Assembly (NCBI RefSeq): GCF_021442385.1
Contig: NZ_MUZA01000025.1
Coordinates: forward strand, 23,629 to 87,628
Source: Micromonospora sp. MH99
Lineage (GTDB): Bacteria; Actinomycetota; Actinomycetes; Mycobacteriales; Micromonosporaceae
Length of the DNA: 64,000 nt
Reading direction: 5' to 3'
In this document: piece after piece, positions 38,760-47,180 of the stretch
Position numbering within the stretch: position 1 is the stretch's first letter
How the letters are laid out: each line of letters begins with the position of its first letter
Notes under the pieces: generated by a model
Databases searched by the model: none
The model's input: the letters and a program-made list of their open reading frames with translations, nothing else
What the model was told of the DNA's origin: nothing
Program-made: the position numbers and the translations under genes

Positions 38760-40922
38760 GTGGCCGCCGTCCCGGACCCCACCGGGGTCGACGTCGGCCG
38801 GGGCGGCGCCCAGGGCTTCGCCGCCGACTGGGCCCGCGCCGTACGCCGCATCGGTTTCGTGCCGCTCAGCGCGGCCGAGACCGAGCGGCTGTTGCTGCTG
38901 CACACCGTCCGGCTGGCCCAGGTGGTGCGGGCCGAGCCGTTCAGCGCGCGTCCCGCCGAGGAGGTCGGGCGGGCGCTGGTGGAGGCGCACCTGACCGAGC
39001 CCCGGGCGTTGGAGTGGTCGCTGCGCGCGCTCGGCGAGGCCTTCCCCGATCGGGTCCTGGCGACCGGCGACCGGCCGCCCGACCTGGGCGAGCGCATCGC
39101 CGCGGTGCAGGGCGGGTTGGCCGCCGGGTTCGCCCGCGCGCTGCGCGACCGGACCTTCACCCAGCAGGAGCGCATCGCCCGCTCGGCCTGGCAGGCCCGC
39201 GACGAGGTCGAGCAGGCGTTGCGCGACAGTGAGGCGCGGTTCCGGGCGGTCTTCACCGGCGCGGCGATCGGGATCGGCATCGCCGGGGTGGACGGTCAGA
39301 TCATCGACGTCAACACGGCGTTCGCCGACATGCTCGGCTACTCGATCGAAGAGCTGTGCGAGATGAACGTGGCGGAGCTGTTCCACGCCGACGACGCCGC
39401 CGGCATGTGGGAGCTGTACCAGGAGCTGATCGAGGGCAAGCAGGACTCGGTCCGGGTGGAGAAGCGCTACCACCGCAAGGACGGCAGCATCGTCTGGACT
39501 GACCTGGCGGTGTCACTGATCCGGTACGACGACGGGCGACCCCGGTTCACCGTCGCCATGATCGAGGACATCACCGAGCGGTACGAACTCCAGCAGCGGC
39601 TGCGTTTCCAGGCGCTGCACGACCCGTTGACCGGGCTGCCCAACCGGACCCTGTTCTTCGAGACGCTGGGCCGGGTCTTCGACACCGCCGGGCCCGCTCA
39701 ACGGGTCGGGGTGTGTTTCCTCGACCTGGACGGCTTCAAGGCGATCAACGACAGCCTCGGCCACGACCTCGGCGACCGGCTGTTGGTGGCGATCGGCCGG
39801 CGGCTCGCCGAGTGCGTGGCGGACCACGGCCACCTGGTCGCCCGGATGGGCGGCGACGAGTTCGTCATCCTGGTCGACGGCGGCGACGACGTCGACGACG
39901 CGGTGGCCGTGGCGGAGGCCGCGCTGGCCGCCGTCGCCGCCCCGGTGCACCTCGGCGACCAGCAGTTGGCGGTCTCCGCCAGCGTGGGCATCGTGGACTG
40001 CCCGGCCGCGGAGACCACCGCCTCGGAGCTGATGAAGGCCGCCGACACGACGCTCTACTGGGCCAAGGCGGCCGGCCGCGGCCGGTGGGCGGTGTACGAC
40101 CCGGAGCGCAGCGCCCGCGACCTCGCCCGGTCGGCGCTGGTCGCCGGGCTGCCGGCCGCGCTGGACCGGGGCGAGTTCGTGCTGCACTACCAGCCGATCG
40201 TGTCGCTGCTGGAGGGCACGATGCTCGCGGTGGAGGCGCTGGTCCGCTGGGAGCACCCGGAGCTGGGGCTGATCGGCCCGGACCGCTTCATCGGCCTCGC
40301 CGAGGAGACCGGCCTGATCGTCCAGCTCGGCGAGTGGGTGCTGCGGCGGGCCTGCCACGACGCCGAACGCTGGCGGCGGGAGTTCCCCGAGGCCCGGCTG
40401 GTGGTCAGCGTCAACCTGGCCGCCCGGCAGGCCGACGACCCGGCGATCGTCGCGACGGTGGCGGACGCGCTGGCCACCAGCGGCCTACCGGCGGAGTTGT
40501 TGCAGCTGGAGTTGACCGAGAGCGCCGTGATGGGCAGCGCCGGCGAGCCGCTGCGCAGCCTGCACCGACTCGCGGCGCTGGGCGTCCGGCTGGCGGTCGA
40601 CGACTTCGGCACCGGATACTCCAACCTCGCGTACCTGCGGCGGCTGCCGATCCACTGCCTGAAGCTGGCCGGCCCGTTCGTCGAGGGCATCCGCGCCGAC
40701 GGGACGGACGTGGTGGCGGACCACCGCGACGAGCGGATCGTCGACGCGCTGGTCCGGTTGGCGCACGCGCTGGAGCTGTGGGTCACCGCCGAGGCGGTGG
40801 AGACGCCGGTGCAGGCCGAGCGGCTGCGGGCGCTGCGCTGCGACACCGGGCAGGGGCGGTACTTCGGCGCACCGGCGCCGGCCGGGGAGATCACCGCCCG
40901 GCTGCGGCGGGCGACGGCGTGA
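38760..40922 (+). CDS. PAS-GGDEF-EAL cyclic-di-GMP enzyme
   Basis: 720 residues from the GTG at 38760. Helical N-terminal region (about 1-145), PAS (150-275), GGDEF (280-440, active site MGGDEF with G364-F368 intact), EAL (450-715, E492 A493 L494 intact, and DDFGTGYSNL). Both active sites look complete. No RxxD inhibitory site is seen just before GGDEF. It may therefore make or break c-di-GMP depending on the PAS signal. Streptomyces RmdA/RmdB have the same layout and act as phosphodiesterases in development; that is from memory. Coupled to a DUF574 methyltransferase. Confidence 0.95.
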   Translation: MAAVPDPTGVDVGRGGAQGFAADWARAVRRIGFVPLSAAETERLLLLHTVRLAQVVRAEPFSARPAEEVGRALVEAHLTEPRALEWSLRALGEAFPDRVLATGDRPPDLGERIAAVQGGLAAGFARALRDRTFTQQERIARSAWQARDEVEQALRDSEARFRAVFTGAAIGIGIAGVDGQIIDVNTAFADMLGYSIEELCEMNVAELFHADDAAGMWELYQELIEGKQDSVRVEKRYHRKDGSIVWTDLAVSLIRYDDGRPRFTVAMIEDITERYELQQRLRFQALHDPLTGLPNRTLFFETLGRVFDTAGPAQRVGVCFLDLDGFKAINDSLGHDLGDRLLVAIGRRLAECVADHGHLVARMGGDEFVILVDGGDDVDDAVAVAEAALAAVAAPVHLGDQQLAVSASVGIVDCPAAETTASELMKAADTTLYWAKAAGRGRWAVYDPERSARDLARSALVAGLPAALDRGEFVLHYQPIVSLLEGTMLAVEALVRWEHPELGLIGPDRFIGLAEETGLIVQLGEWVLRRACHDAERWRREFPEARLVVSVNLAARQADDPAIVATVADALATSGLPAELLQLELTESAVMGSAGEPLRSLHRLAALGVRLAVDDFGTGYSNLAYLRRLPIHCLKLAGPFVEGIRADGTDVVADHRDERIVDALVRLAHALELWVTAEAVETPVQAERLRALRCDTGQGRYFGAPAPAGEITARLRRATA

Positions 40923-41070
40923 GACGTACGCACGGGTCGCCGTCCGGCTGCCGGGCGGGGCGGCGGGGTAATGGGTGCGAGCGGGCGGGTCACCGCCCGG
41001 CCGCTCGACAGGGCGGCGGTGTGCGCGGTGCGTCGGGCCGGTCCCGACGGTGGCGACGGAAGGCGACGGC

Positions 41071-41571
41071 GTGAGCCTGAACGACTCGCAGACGGTGGTC
41101 ACCGTGGTGGCCGCGTTGGCCATCCTCGCCGGGCTGGCTGGTGTGGTGGTGCCCGGCCTGCCGGCGTTGCCGCTGTGCTGGGGTGGGGTGCTGGTCTGGG
41201 CGATCTTCGGCGGCGCCGGCCCGGGTGGCTGGGCGGTGTTCGCCGTCGCGACAGTTGTCGCGGTCGGGGGCATCGTCGTGAAGTACCTGTGGCCGGGCAG
41301 GAACCTCAAGCGCACCGGCGTGCCGACGTCGTCTCTGCTGGCCGGGGGCGTGCTCGGCCTGGTGGGGTTCTTCGTGATCCCCGTGATCGGTCTGCTGCTG
41401 GGCTTCGTCGCGGGAGTGTGGGCAGCGGAGCGGCTGCGCCTCGGCAGCAACCGGCTCGCCTGGCCGTCCACCGTGCAGGCGCTCAAGGCGGCCGGCCTGT
41501 CCATGCTTGTGGAATTCCTGGCCGGCCTGACCATCGGCGCCCTCTGGGTAGCCGGCCTCCTCCTGACCTGA
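41071..41571 (+). CDS. DUF456 membrane protein
   Basis: 166 residues from the GTG at 41071 (GGAAGG at 41058-41063 upstream). Five hydrophobic helices, short loops, GVVVPGLPALPLCW after helix 1 and PVIGLLLGFVAGVWAAE near the end; Gly-rich pattern typical of DUF456. Function unknown. It follows the c-di-GMP gene by 148 bp, with no clear promoter. Confidence 0.85.
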   Translation: MSLNDSQTVVTVVAALAILAGLAGVVVPGLPALPLCWGGVLVWAIFGGAGPGGWAVFAVATVVAVGGIVVKYLWPGRNLKRTGVPTSSLLAGGVLGLVGFFVIPVIGLLLGFVAGVWAAERLRLGSNRLAWPSTVQALKAAGLSMLVEFLAGLTIGALWVAGLLLT

Positions 41572-41596
41572 CCCGCCCGTCACCGGGGGGGCGGAG

Positions 41597-41662
41597 GGCG
41601 GCGCGGGGCATGTGTGGGTACGGCGGTTGCCGTACGGAGAGAGAGGCGTGCCCCGCGCCGCC
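41597..41662. promoter_or_regulatory. Long two-part hairpin between DUF456 and the permease gene
   Basis: A 14-base perfect outer stem (41597-41610 with 41649-41662) encloses an inner perfect stem (GTACGGC 41618-41624 with 41629-41635). It starts 26 bases after the DUF456 stop and may be its terminator. The remaining bases to 41869 contain a -35-like TTGACC at 41799-41804 and a small CGGTG/CACCG hairpin but no confident -10. Confidence 0.65.
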
Positions 41663-41868
41663 GCGGTGCCGGGCGGTCCGAGCGCCCGATGGTGGCCCGT
41701 CGCGATCGGGCCTGGTCACGAGGTCAAGCATGCGGGCGGCCCGGACGTGCGGCAACGCAATTAGCCGGTACGGCGGTGAGATTCCCACCGGCATCGTATT
41801 GACCTGTCTTGATCGGCGGGACGACACTTTGCGCACTCGTTCGCGGAACCACCTCAGGGAGGTGTGCA

Positions 41869-43455
41869 GTGGCCACGACGCCCGTGCCGACCGCAGAGCA
41901 ACCGATCGACGACGACGCCCGACGACTCGCCGAACTCGGCTACAAGCAGGAGTTGCGCCGAAAGTGGAGTGGGTTCTCCAACTTCGCCATCTCGTTCTCC
42001 ATCATCTCGATCCTGGCCGGCTGCTTCACCACCTTCGGCCAGGCGTGGAACAACGGCGGGCCGGTCGCCATCTCCTGGGGCTGGCCGCTGATCTCACTAT
42101 TCATCCTGATCATCGGGTTCTGCATGGCCGAGTTGGTGTCGGCCTACCCCACGGCTGGAGGGATCTACTGGTGGGCGGCGACCATGGGCCGCCCGGTGCA
42201 CGGCTGGTTCACCGGCTGGTTGAACCTCATCGGCCTGGTCGCGGTCACCGCCTCGGTCGACTACGGCTGCGCGACCTTCCTCAACCTCACCCTGTCGGCG
42301 CTCTTCGACGGCTGGGCCGGGACGCTGCGGCAGGCGTTCGTCCTCTTCGTGATCATTCTGGCGCTGCACGGCCTCATCAACATCTTCGGGCACCGGATCA
42401 TCGACGTACTCCAGAACGTCTCGGTCTGGTGGCACGTGGCCGGCGCGGCGGTCGTGGTGGCCATCCTGGTGTTCGTTCCGGACGATCACCAGAGCTTCCA
42501 GTTCGTGTTCACCGAGCGGTTCAACAACTCGGGCTTCGGCGACGGGGACACCGGCGGGCTGACGTTCTGGTTCTACGTGCTGCCGTTGGGCTTCCTGCTG
42601 ACCCAGTACACGATCACCGGCTTCGACGCCTGCGCGCACGTCTCCGAGGAGACCCGGGGCGCCTCGCAGGCCGCCGCGCGCGGGCTCTGGCAGTCGATCT
42701 TCTATTCGGCGGTCGGCGGCTGGATCCTGCTGCTGGCGTTCCTGTTCGCGGCCACCGACGTCGAGGCGGTCAACGCCGCCGGTGGCTTCTCCGGCGCCAT
42801 CTTCGAATCCGCCCTGACCCCGGTCTTCTTCAAGATCGTCATCATCATCTCGACGATCGGACAGTTCTTCTGCGGCATGAGCTGCGTGACCTCGATGAGC
42901 CGCATGGCGTACGCGTTCAGTCGGGACCGGGCGGTGCCCGGATGGCGGCTCTGGTCGACTGTCGACCGCAACGGCACCCCGGTCAACGCCATCATCGGCG
43001 CCACGGTGGCCGGTCTGGTGCTGACCCTGCCGGCGCTCTACGAGAGCTCGACCGGCATCCCGATCGCGTTCTACGCGGTGGTCTCCGTCGCGGTGCTCGG
43101 GCTCTACCTGTCGTTCCTCATCCCGATCGCGCTGCGGCTGCGCCTCGGCGACCGGTTCGTACCCGGCCCGTGGACGCTGGGACGGAAGTACAAGCTGCTC
43201 GGCTGGATCGCGGTCATCGAGATCGCGGTCATCGCCGTGTACTTCGTACTACCGATCGTGCCGGCCGGCGTGCCCGGCAACGACGACTTCACCTGGTCGG
43301 CGGTGAACTACGCGCCGCTCGCTGTGGGCGGGGTGCTGCTGGTGGTCGCCGTCTGGTGGTACGCCTCGGCCCGCAAGTGGTTCGCCGGCCCGGTCCGTAC
43401 CGTCGAGGAACCCGCACCGGCGGTCGACCCGGCGCCGGTCGACGGCCCGGCCTGA
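41869..43455 (+). CDS. APC-superfamily amino acid/amine permease
   Basis: 528 residues from the GTG at 41869 with GGGAGG at 41858-41863. About 12 membrane helices. The start (YKQELRRKWSGFSNFAISFSIISILAG) and STAGGIYWW-like SAYPTAGGIYWWAA are typical of GABA/ethanolamine-type APC permeases. It imports an amine or amino acid, in context probably the substrate of the glutamylation enzyme that follows. It has a terminator of its own after the stop, so the downstream genes may be read separately or by read-through. Confidence 0.9.
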   Translation: MATTPVPTAEQPIDDDARRLAELGYKQELRRKWSGFSNFAISFSIISILAGCFTTFGQAWNNGGPVAISWGWPLISLFILIIGFCMAELVSAYPTAGGIYWWAATMGRPVHGWFTGWLNLIGLVAVTASVDYGCATFLNLTLSALFDGWAGTLRQAFVLFVIILALHGLINIFGHRIIDVLQNVSVWWHVAGAAVVVAILVFVPDDHQSFQFVFTERFNNSGFGDGDTGGLTFWFYVLPLGFLLTQYTITGFDACAHVSEETRGASQAAARGLWQSIFYSAVGGWILLLAFLFAATDVEAVNAAGGFSGAIFESALTPVFFKIVIIISTIGQFFCGMSCVTSMSRMAYAFSRDRAVPGWRLWSTVDRNGTPVNAIIGATVAGLVLTLPALYESSTGIPIAFYAVVSVAVLGLYLSFLIPIALRLRLGDRFVPGPWTLGRKYKLLGWIAVIEIAVIAVYFVLPIVPAGVPGNDDFTWSAVNYAPLAVGGVLLVVAVWWYASARKWFAGPVRTVEEPAPAVDPAPVDGPA

Positions 43456-43461
43456 CCCGCG

Positions 43462-43496
43462 CCCGGCGGGACGTTCCGCGCGGCCGTCCCGCCGGG
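43462..43496 (+). terminator. Terminator of the permease gene
   Basis: Perfect 12-base stem (43462-43473 with 43485-43496), loop of 11, followed by TTTG. It lies just after the permease stop. Confidence 0.85.
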
Positions 43497-43570
43497 TTTG
43501 CCGCCCTCGGCCCCGGGGGCATTGACGGTGATCCGGTTTGCCAGTAGACCTTGGTGATGGAGGCCCGCGA

Positions 43571-44935
43571 ATGACGAAAGCTCCGCTCACGCTGGAACAA
43601 CTGCGGGTCGCCGTCGCCGAGGGCGAGATCGACACGGTGGTGCTGGCCCTCGTCGACATGCAGGGCCGGTTGCAGGGCAAGCGGTTCCACGCGCCGTTCT
43701 TCCTCGACCAGGTGGTGGCCAACGGCAGCGAGGGCTGCAACTACCTGCTCGCCGTGGACGTCGACATGAACACCGTCGACGGGTACGCGATGTCGAGTTG
43801 GGAGCGCGGTTACGGCGACTTCGCGATGGTGCCGGACTTCGCCACCCTGCGTCGGGTGCCCTGGCAACCCGGCTCCGCCCTGCTGCTGGCCGACCTGACC
43901 TGGCTGGACGGCTCCGGTGACGTGGTCGCCTCGCCCCGGCAGATCCTGCGCCGGCAACTGGACCGGCTGGCCGAGCACGGGCTGACCGCGTACGCCGGCA
44001 CCGAGCTGGAGTTCGTGCTGTTCCGCGACTCGTACGAGGACGCCTGGCGGCGCGGCTACCGCGACCTCACCCCGGCCAACCAGTACAACGTGGACTACTC
44101 GCTGCTCGGCACAGCCCGGGTGGAGCCGCTGCTGCGCCGGATCCGCACCGAGATGGCCGGCGCCGGGCTGACGCCGGAGAGCGCCAAGGGCGAGTGCAAC
44201 CTCGGCCAGCACGAGATCGCCTTCCGGTACGACGAGGCGGTCGCCTGCGCCGACCACCACGTGATCTACAAGAACGGCGCGAAGGAGATCGCCGCCCAGG
44301 AGGGCATGTCGATCACCTTCATGGCCAAGCCGAACGAGCGGGAGGGCAACTCCTGCCACATCCACTTCTCGCTGCGCGACCGCACGGGCGCCTCGGCGAT
44401 GCTCGGAGACGGGCCGGCGCACCTGTCGCCGACCGGGCAGCGGGTGCTCGCCGGGCTGCTCGCCACCATGCGGGAGTTCAGCCTGCTGTTCGCCCCGAAC
44501 ATCAACTCCTACAAGCGCTACCAGCCGGGCTCGTTCGCCCCGACCGCCCTGCGCTGGGGCGTCGACAACCGCACCTGCGCCCTGCGGGTGGTGGGGCACG
44601 GGCAGGGCATGCGGGTGGAGAACCGGGTGCCCGGCGCCGACGTCAACCCGTACCTGGCGATCGCCGGGCTGGTCGCCGGCGCGCTGCACGGCATCGAGCG
44701 GGAGTTGGAGCTGGGCGAGGAGTGCACCGGCAACGCGTACGACGATCCGCAGGCCGAGCGGGTCCCCAGCACCCTGCGCGACGCACTGGCCCTCTGGGAG
44801 GCGTCGACTGTGGCGCGGGAAGCGTTCGGCGACGAGGTCGTCGCCCACTACGCCAACCAGGCGAGAGTGGAGCTGACGGCCTTCGACGCCGCGGTGACCG
44901 ACTGGGAGCTGACCCGTGGCTTCGAACGCCTCTGA
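43571..44935 (+). CDS. Glutamine-synthetase-family gamma-glutamyl-amine ligase
   Basis: 454 residues from the ATG at 43571 (GGAGG at 43559-43563). Motifs of the GS fold are present: TELEFVLF, GQHEIAF, MAKPNEREGNSCHIHFSL and NSYKRYQPGSFAPTALRWG. It lacks the Tyr loop (NLYDLPPEE-like) that is adenylylated in true GlnA and lies among amine-catabolism genes, so it most likely joins glutamate to an amine with ATP rather than to ammonia (as E. coli PuuA or Streptomyces GlnA3/GlnA4 do). Which amine is used cannot be read directly. A hairpin follows before the ALDH gene. Confidence 0.88.
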   Translation: MTKAPLTLEQLRVAVAEGEIDTVVLALVDMQGRLQGKRFHAPFFLDQVVANGSEGCNYLLAVDVDMNTVDGYAMSSWERGYGDFAMVPDFATLRRVPWQPGSALLLADLTWLDGSGDVVASPRQILRRQLDRLAEHGLTAYAGTELEFVLFRDSYEDAWRRGYRDLTPANQYNVDYSLLGTARVEPLLRRIRTEMAGAGLTPESAKGECNLGQHEIAFRYDEAVACADHHVIYKNGAKEIAAQEGMSITFMAKPNEREGNSCHIHFSLRDRTGASAMLGDGPAHLSPTGQRVLAGLLATMREFSLLFAPNINSYKRYQPGSFAPTALRWGVDNRTCALRVVGHGQGMRVENRVPGADVNPYLAIAGLVAGALHGIERELELGEECTGNAYDDPQAERVPSTLRDALALWEASTVAREAFGDEVVAHYANQARVELTAFDAAVTDWELTRGFERL

Positions 44936-44957
44936 GGGCCCGCGCCGCGTTGCCCGC

Positions 44958-45032
44958 GTCGATCATGGACTTGTGGTGGCCGAAGCACGGTGGATTGCGG
45001 CTTTCGCGAGGCACCACAACTCCATGATCGAC
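44958..45032. repeat. Inverted repeat within the amine-catabolic set
   Basis: 21-base arms (44958-44978 and 45012-45032) with one mismatch (core GATCATGGAC / GTCCATGATC-like) and a 33-base loop. It fills the gap between the ligase and ALDH genes. It could process or attenuate the transcript. Style is that of the intergenic hairpins at 4654, 15211 and 22802. Confidence 0.8.
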
Positions 45033-45051
45033 GAGGAGGGGCGGTGGGGGC

Positions 45052-46407
45052 GTGACGGTGGTTGTTGATCCGGCTTCTGGGGTCGGGTTTCAGGAGGTTC
45101 CGGGGTCGTCCCTTGCTGAGGTCGACTCGGCGATCTCGCGGGCGGCTCGGGCGTTCGAGACGTGGCGGGGCGTCGGGGCGGGGGATCGGGGGCGGTTGCT
45201 GCGGCGGTTCGCCGCCGTCGTCGACGCGCACGTGGACGAGCTGGCCGCCCTGGAGGTCCGCAACTCCGGGCACACCGTCGGCAACGCCCGCTGGGAGGCC
45301 GGCAACGTCCGCGACGTGCTGGACTACTACGCCGGAGCCCCCGAACGGTTGACCGGACGGCAGATACCCGTGCCCGGCGGCCTGGACGTCACCTTCCACG
45401 AACCGCTCGGCGTGGTCGGGGTGATCGTGCCGTGGAACTTCCCGATGCCGATCGCCGCCTGGGGGTTCGCCCCCGCACTCGCCGCCGGCAACACAGTGGT
45501 GCTCAAACCCGCCGAGCTGACCCCGCTCACCGCGCTGCGCCTGGCCGAGCTGGCCCGCGAGGCCGGCCTGCCCGACGACGTGTTCACCGTCGTCCCCGGT
45601 GAGGGCGCGGTGGTGGGGGAGCGGTTCGTCAGCCACCCGGCGGTCCGCAAGATCTGCTTCACCGGCTCCACCGAGGTCGGCACGCGCATCATGGCCGGCT
45701 GCGCCGCCCAGGTGAAGCGACTCACCCTGGAGTTGGGCGGCAAGAGCGCCAACATCGTGTTCGCCGACGCCGACCTGGAACGCGCCGCCGCGACCGCGCC
45801 GGGCGCGGTCTTCGACAACGCCGGCCAGGACTGCTGCGCACGGTCGCGGATCCTGGTCCAACGCCAGGTGTACGACAGGTTCCTGGAACTCCTCGAACCG
45901 GCGGTACGCGCGGTACGCGTCGAGGACCCGTCCCGCGACACCGCCGAGATGGGTCCGCTGATCTCCGCGGCCCAACGGGACCGGGTAGCCAGCTACGTGG
46001 CCGGGTCGACTGTCGCCTTCACCGGCTCCCGCCCGGACGGCCCCGGCTTCTGGCACGCGCCGACGGTGCTGCTCGCCGACTCGCCGGCCGACCGGCACTG
46101 GCGGGAGGAGATCTTCGGCCCGGTGGTGTCGGTGCTGCCGTTCGACGACGAGGCCGACGCGGTCCGGCTCGCCAACGACACCGAGTACGGCCTCTCCGGC
46201 TCGATCTGGACCCGGGACGTGGGCCGCGCGCTGCGGATGGCCCGCGCCGTCGAGGCGGGCAACCTCAGCGTCAACTCGCACTCCTCGGTGCGCTACTGGA
46301 CCCCGTTCGGTGGGATGAAGCGCTCCGGGCTCGGCCGTGAGCTGGGCCCGGACGCGCTGCACTCCTTCACGGACGTCAAGAACGTGTTCATCGCGACTGA
46401 GGAGTGA
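45052..46407 (+). CDS. Aldehyde dehydrogenase (PuuC/GabD-like)
   Basis: 451 residues from the GTG at 45052; GAGGAGGGG lies at 45033-45041. Active site complete: E227 in LELGGKSAN and C261 in NAGQDCCAR. NAD(P)-binding FTGSTEVG. PWNFP. Slightly short at the N-terminus compared with usual 475-500 residues. In this set it would oxidise the gamma-glutamyl-amino-aldehyde to the acid. Its stop overlaps the SDR start (GTGA). Confidence 0.93.
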   Translation: MTVVVDPASGVGFQEVPGSSLAEVDSAISRAARAFETWRGVGAGDRGRLLRRFAAVVDAHVDELAALEVRNSGHTVGNARWEAGNVRDVLDYYAGAPERLTGRQIPVPGGLDVTFHEPLGVVGVIVPWNFPMPIAAWGFAPALAAGNTVVLKPAELTPLTALRLAELAREAGLPDDVFTVVPGEGAVVGERFVSHPAVRKICFTGSTEVGTRIMAGCAAQVKRLTLELGGKSANIVFADADLERAAATAPGAVFDNAGQDCCARSRILVQRQVYDRFLELLEPAVRAVRVEDPSRDTAEMGPLISAAQRDRVASYVAGSTVAFTGSRPDGPGFWHAPTVLLADSPADRHWREEIFGPVVSVLPFDDEADAVRLANDTEYGLSGSIWTRDVGRALRMARAVEAGNLSVNSHSSVRYWTPFGGMKRSGLGRELGPDALHSFTDVKNVFIATEE

Positions 46408-47180
46408 GGCCAGTGCAGGGTCGGTTGCAGGACCGGGTGGCAGTGGTCACCGGAGCGGGCAGCGGCATCGGGTTGGCCACCGTGCGGCGGTTCGCCGCCG
46501 AGGGGGCGCGGGTGGTCTGCGTGGACATCGACGCGGAGGCCGGCGAGAAGGCCGCGCAGGAGTGCGGCGGCGAGTTCGTGGCCACCGACGTGGCCGACGA
46601 GTCGGCGGTCCGCGACCTGTTCGACGGGGTGGCCGACCGGCACGGCCGGGTGGACATCGCGTTCAACAACGCCGGCATCTCCCCGCCGGACGACGACTCC
46701 ATCCTGGACACCGGCCTGGACGCCTGGGAGCGGGTGCTCCGGGTCAACACCACGAGCGTCTACCTCTGCTGCAAGTACGCGATCCCGCACATGCGCCGCC
46801 AGGGCAAGGGCTCGATCATCAACACGGCCTCGTTCGTGGCGCTGATGGGCGCGGCGACGTCGCAGATCGCGTACACGGCGAGCAAGGGCGGGGTGCTGGC
46901 GATGACCCGGGAGCTGGGTGTGCAGTTCGCCCGCGAGGGCATCCGGGTCAACGCGCTCTGCCCCGGCCCGGTGGCCACCCCGTTGCTGCTGGAGTTGTTC
47001 GCCGCCGACCCGGAGCGGGCCGCCCGCCGACTGGTGCACGTGCCGATGGGTCGCTTCGGGCAGCCGGAGGAGATCGCCGCCGCGGTGGCGTTCCTGGCCA
47101 GCGACGACGCCTCGTTCATGACCGCCGCGCAGTTCGTTGTCGACGGCGGGATCACCGGCGCGTACGTCACACCGCTATGA
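46404..47180 (+). CDS. Short-chain dehydrogenase/reductase
   Basis: 258 residues from the GTG at 46404 (overlapping the ALDH stop; a GTG at 46413 is also possible). Rossmann motif TGAGSGIG, NNAG, catalytic Ser in NTASFVA and YTASKGG (YxxxK), PG(P)VATP near the end: classical SDR with NAD preference suggested by the acidic CVDID after strand 2. Often annotated as 3-oxoacyl-ACP reductase, but coupling to ALDH and a glutamyl amidase points to oxidising the hydroxyl of a glutamylated amino-alcohol. The PuuD-like gene starts inside its stop codon. Confidence 0.9.
   Translation: MRPVQGRLQDRVAVVTGAGSGIGLATVRRFAAEGARVVCVDIDAEAGEKAAQECGGEFVATDVADESAVRDLFDGVADRHGRVDIAFNNAGISPPDDDSILDTGLDAWERVLRVNTTSVYLCCKYAIPHMRRQGKGSIINTASFVALMGAATSQIAYTASKGGVLAMTRELGVQFAREGIRVNALCPGPVATPLLLELFAADPERAARRLVHVPMGRFGQPEEIAAAVAFLASDDASFMTAAQFVVDGGITGAYVTPL

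Noticed and set aside
41756..41868. A known riboswitch class ahead of the permease
   Set aside because: Only a small CGGTG/CACCG hairpin is visible; no conserved riboswitch core was recognised.
40971..43547. A long plus-strand frame across DUF456 and the permease in another phase
   Set aside because: Low-complexity Arg/Gly translation; the hydrophobic frames are real.
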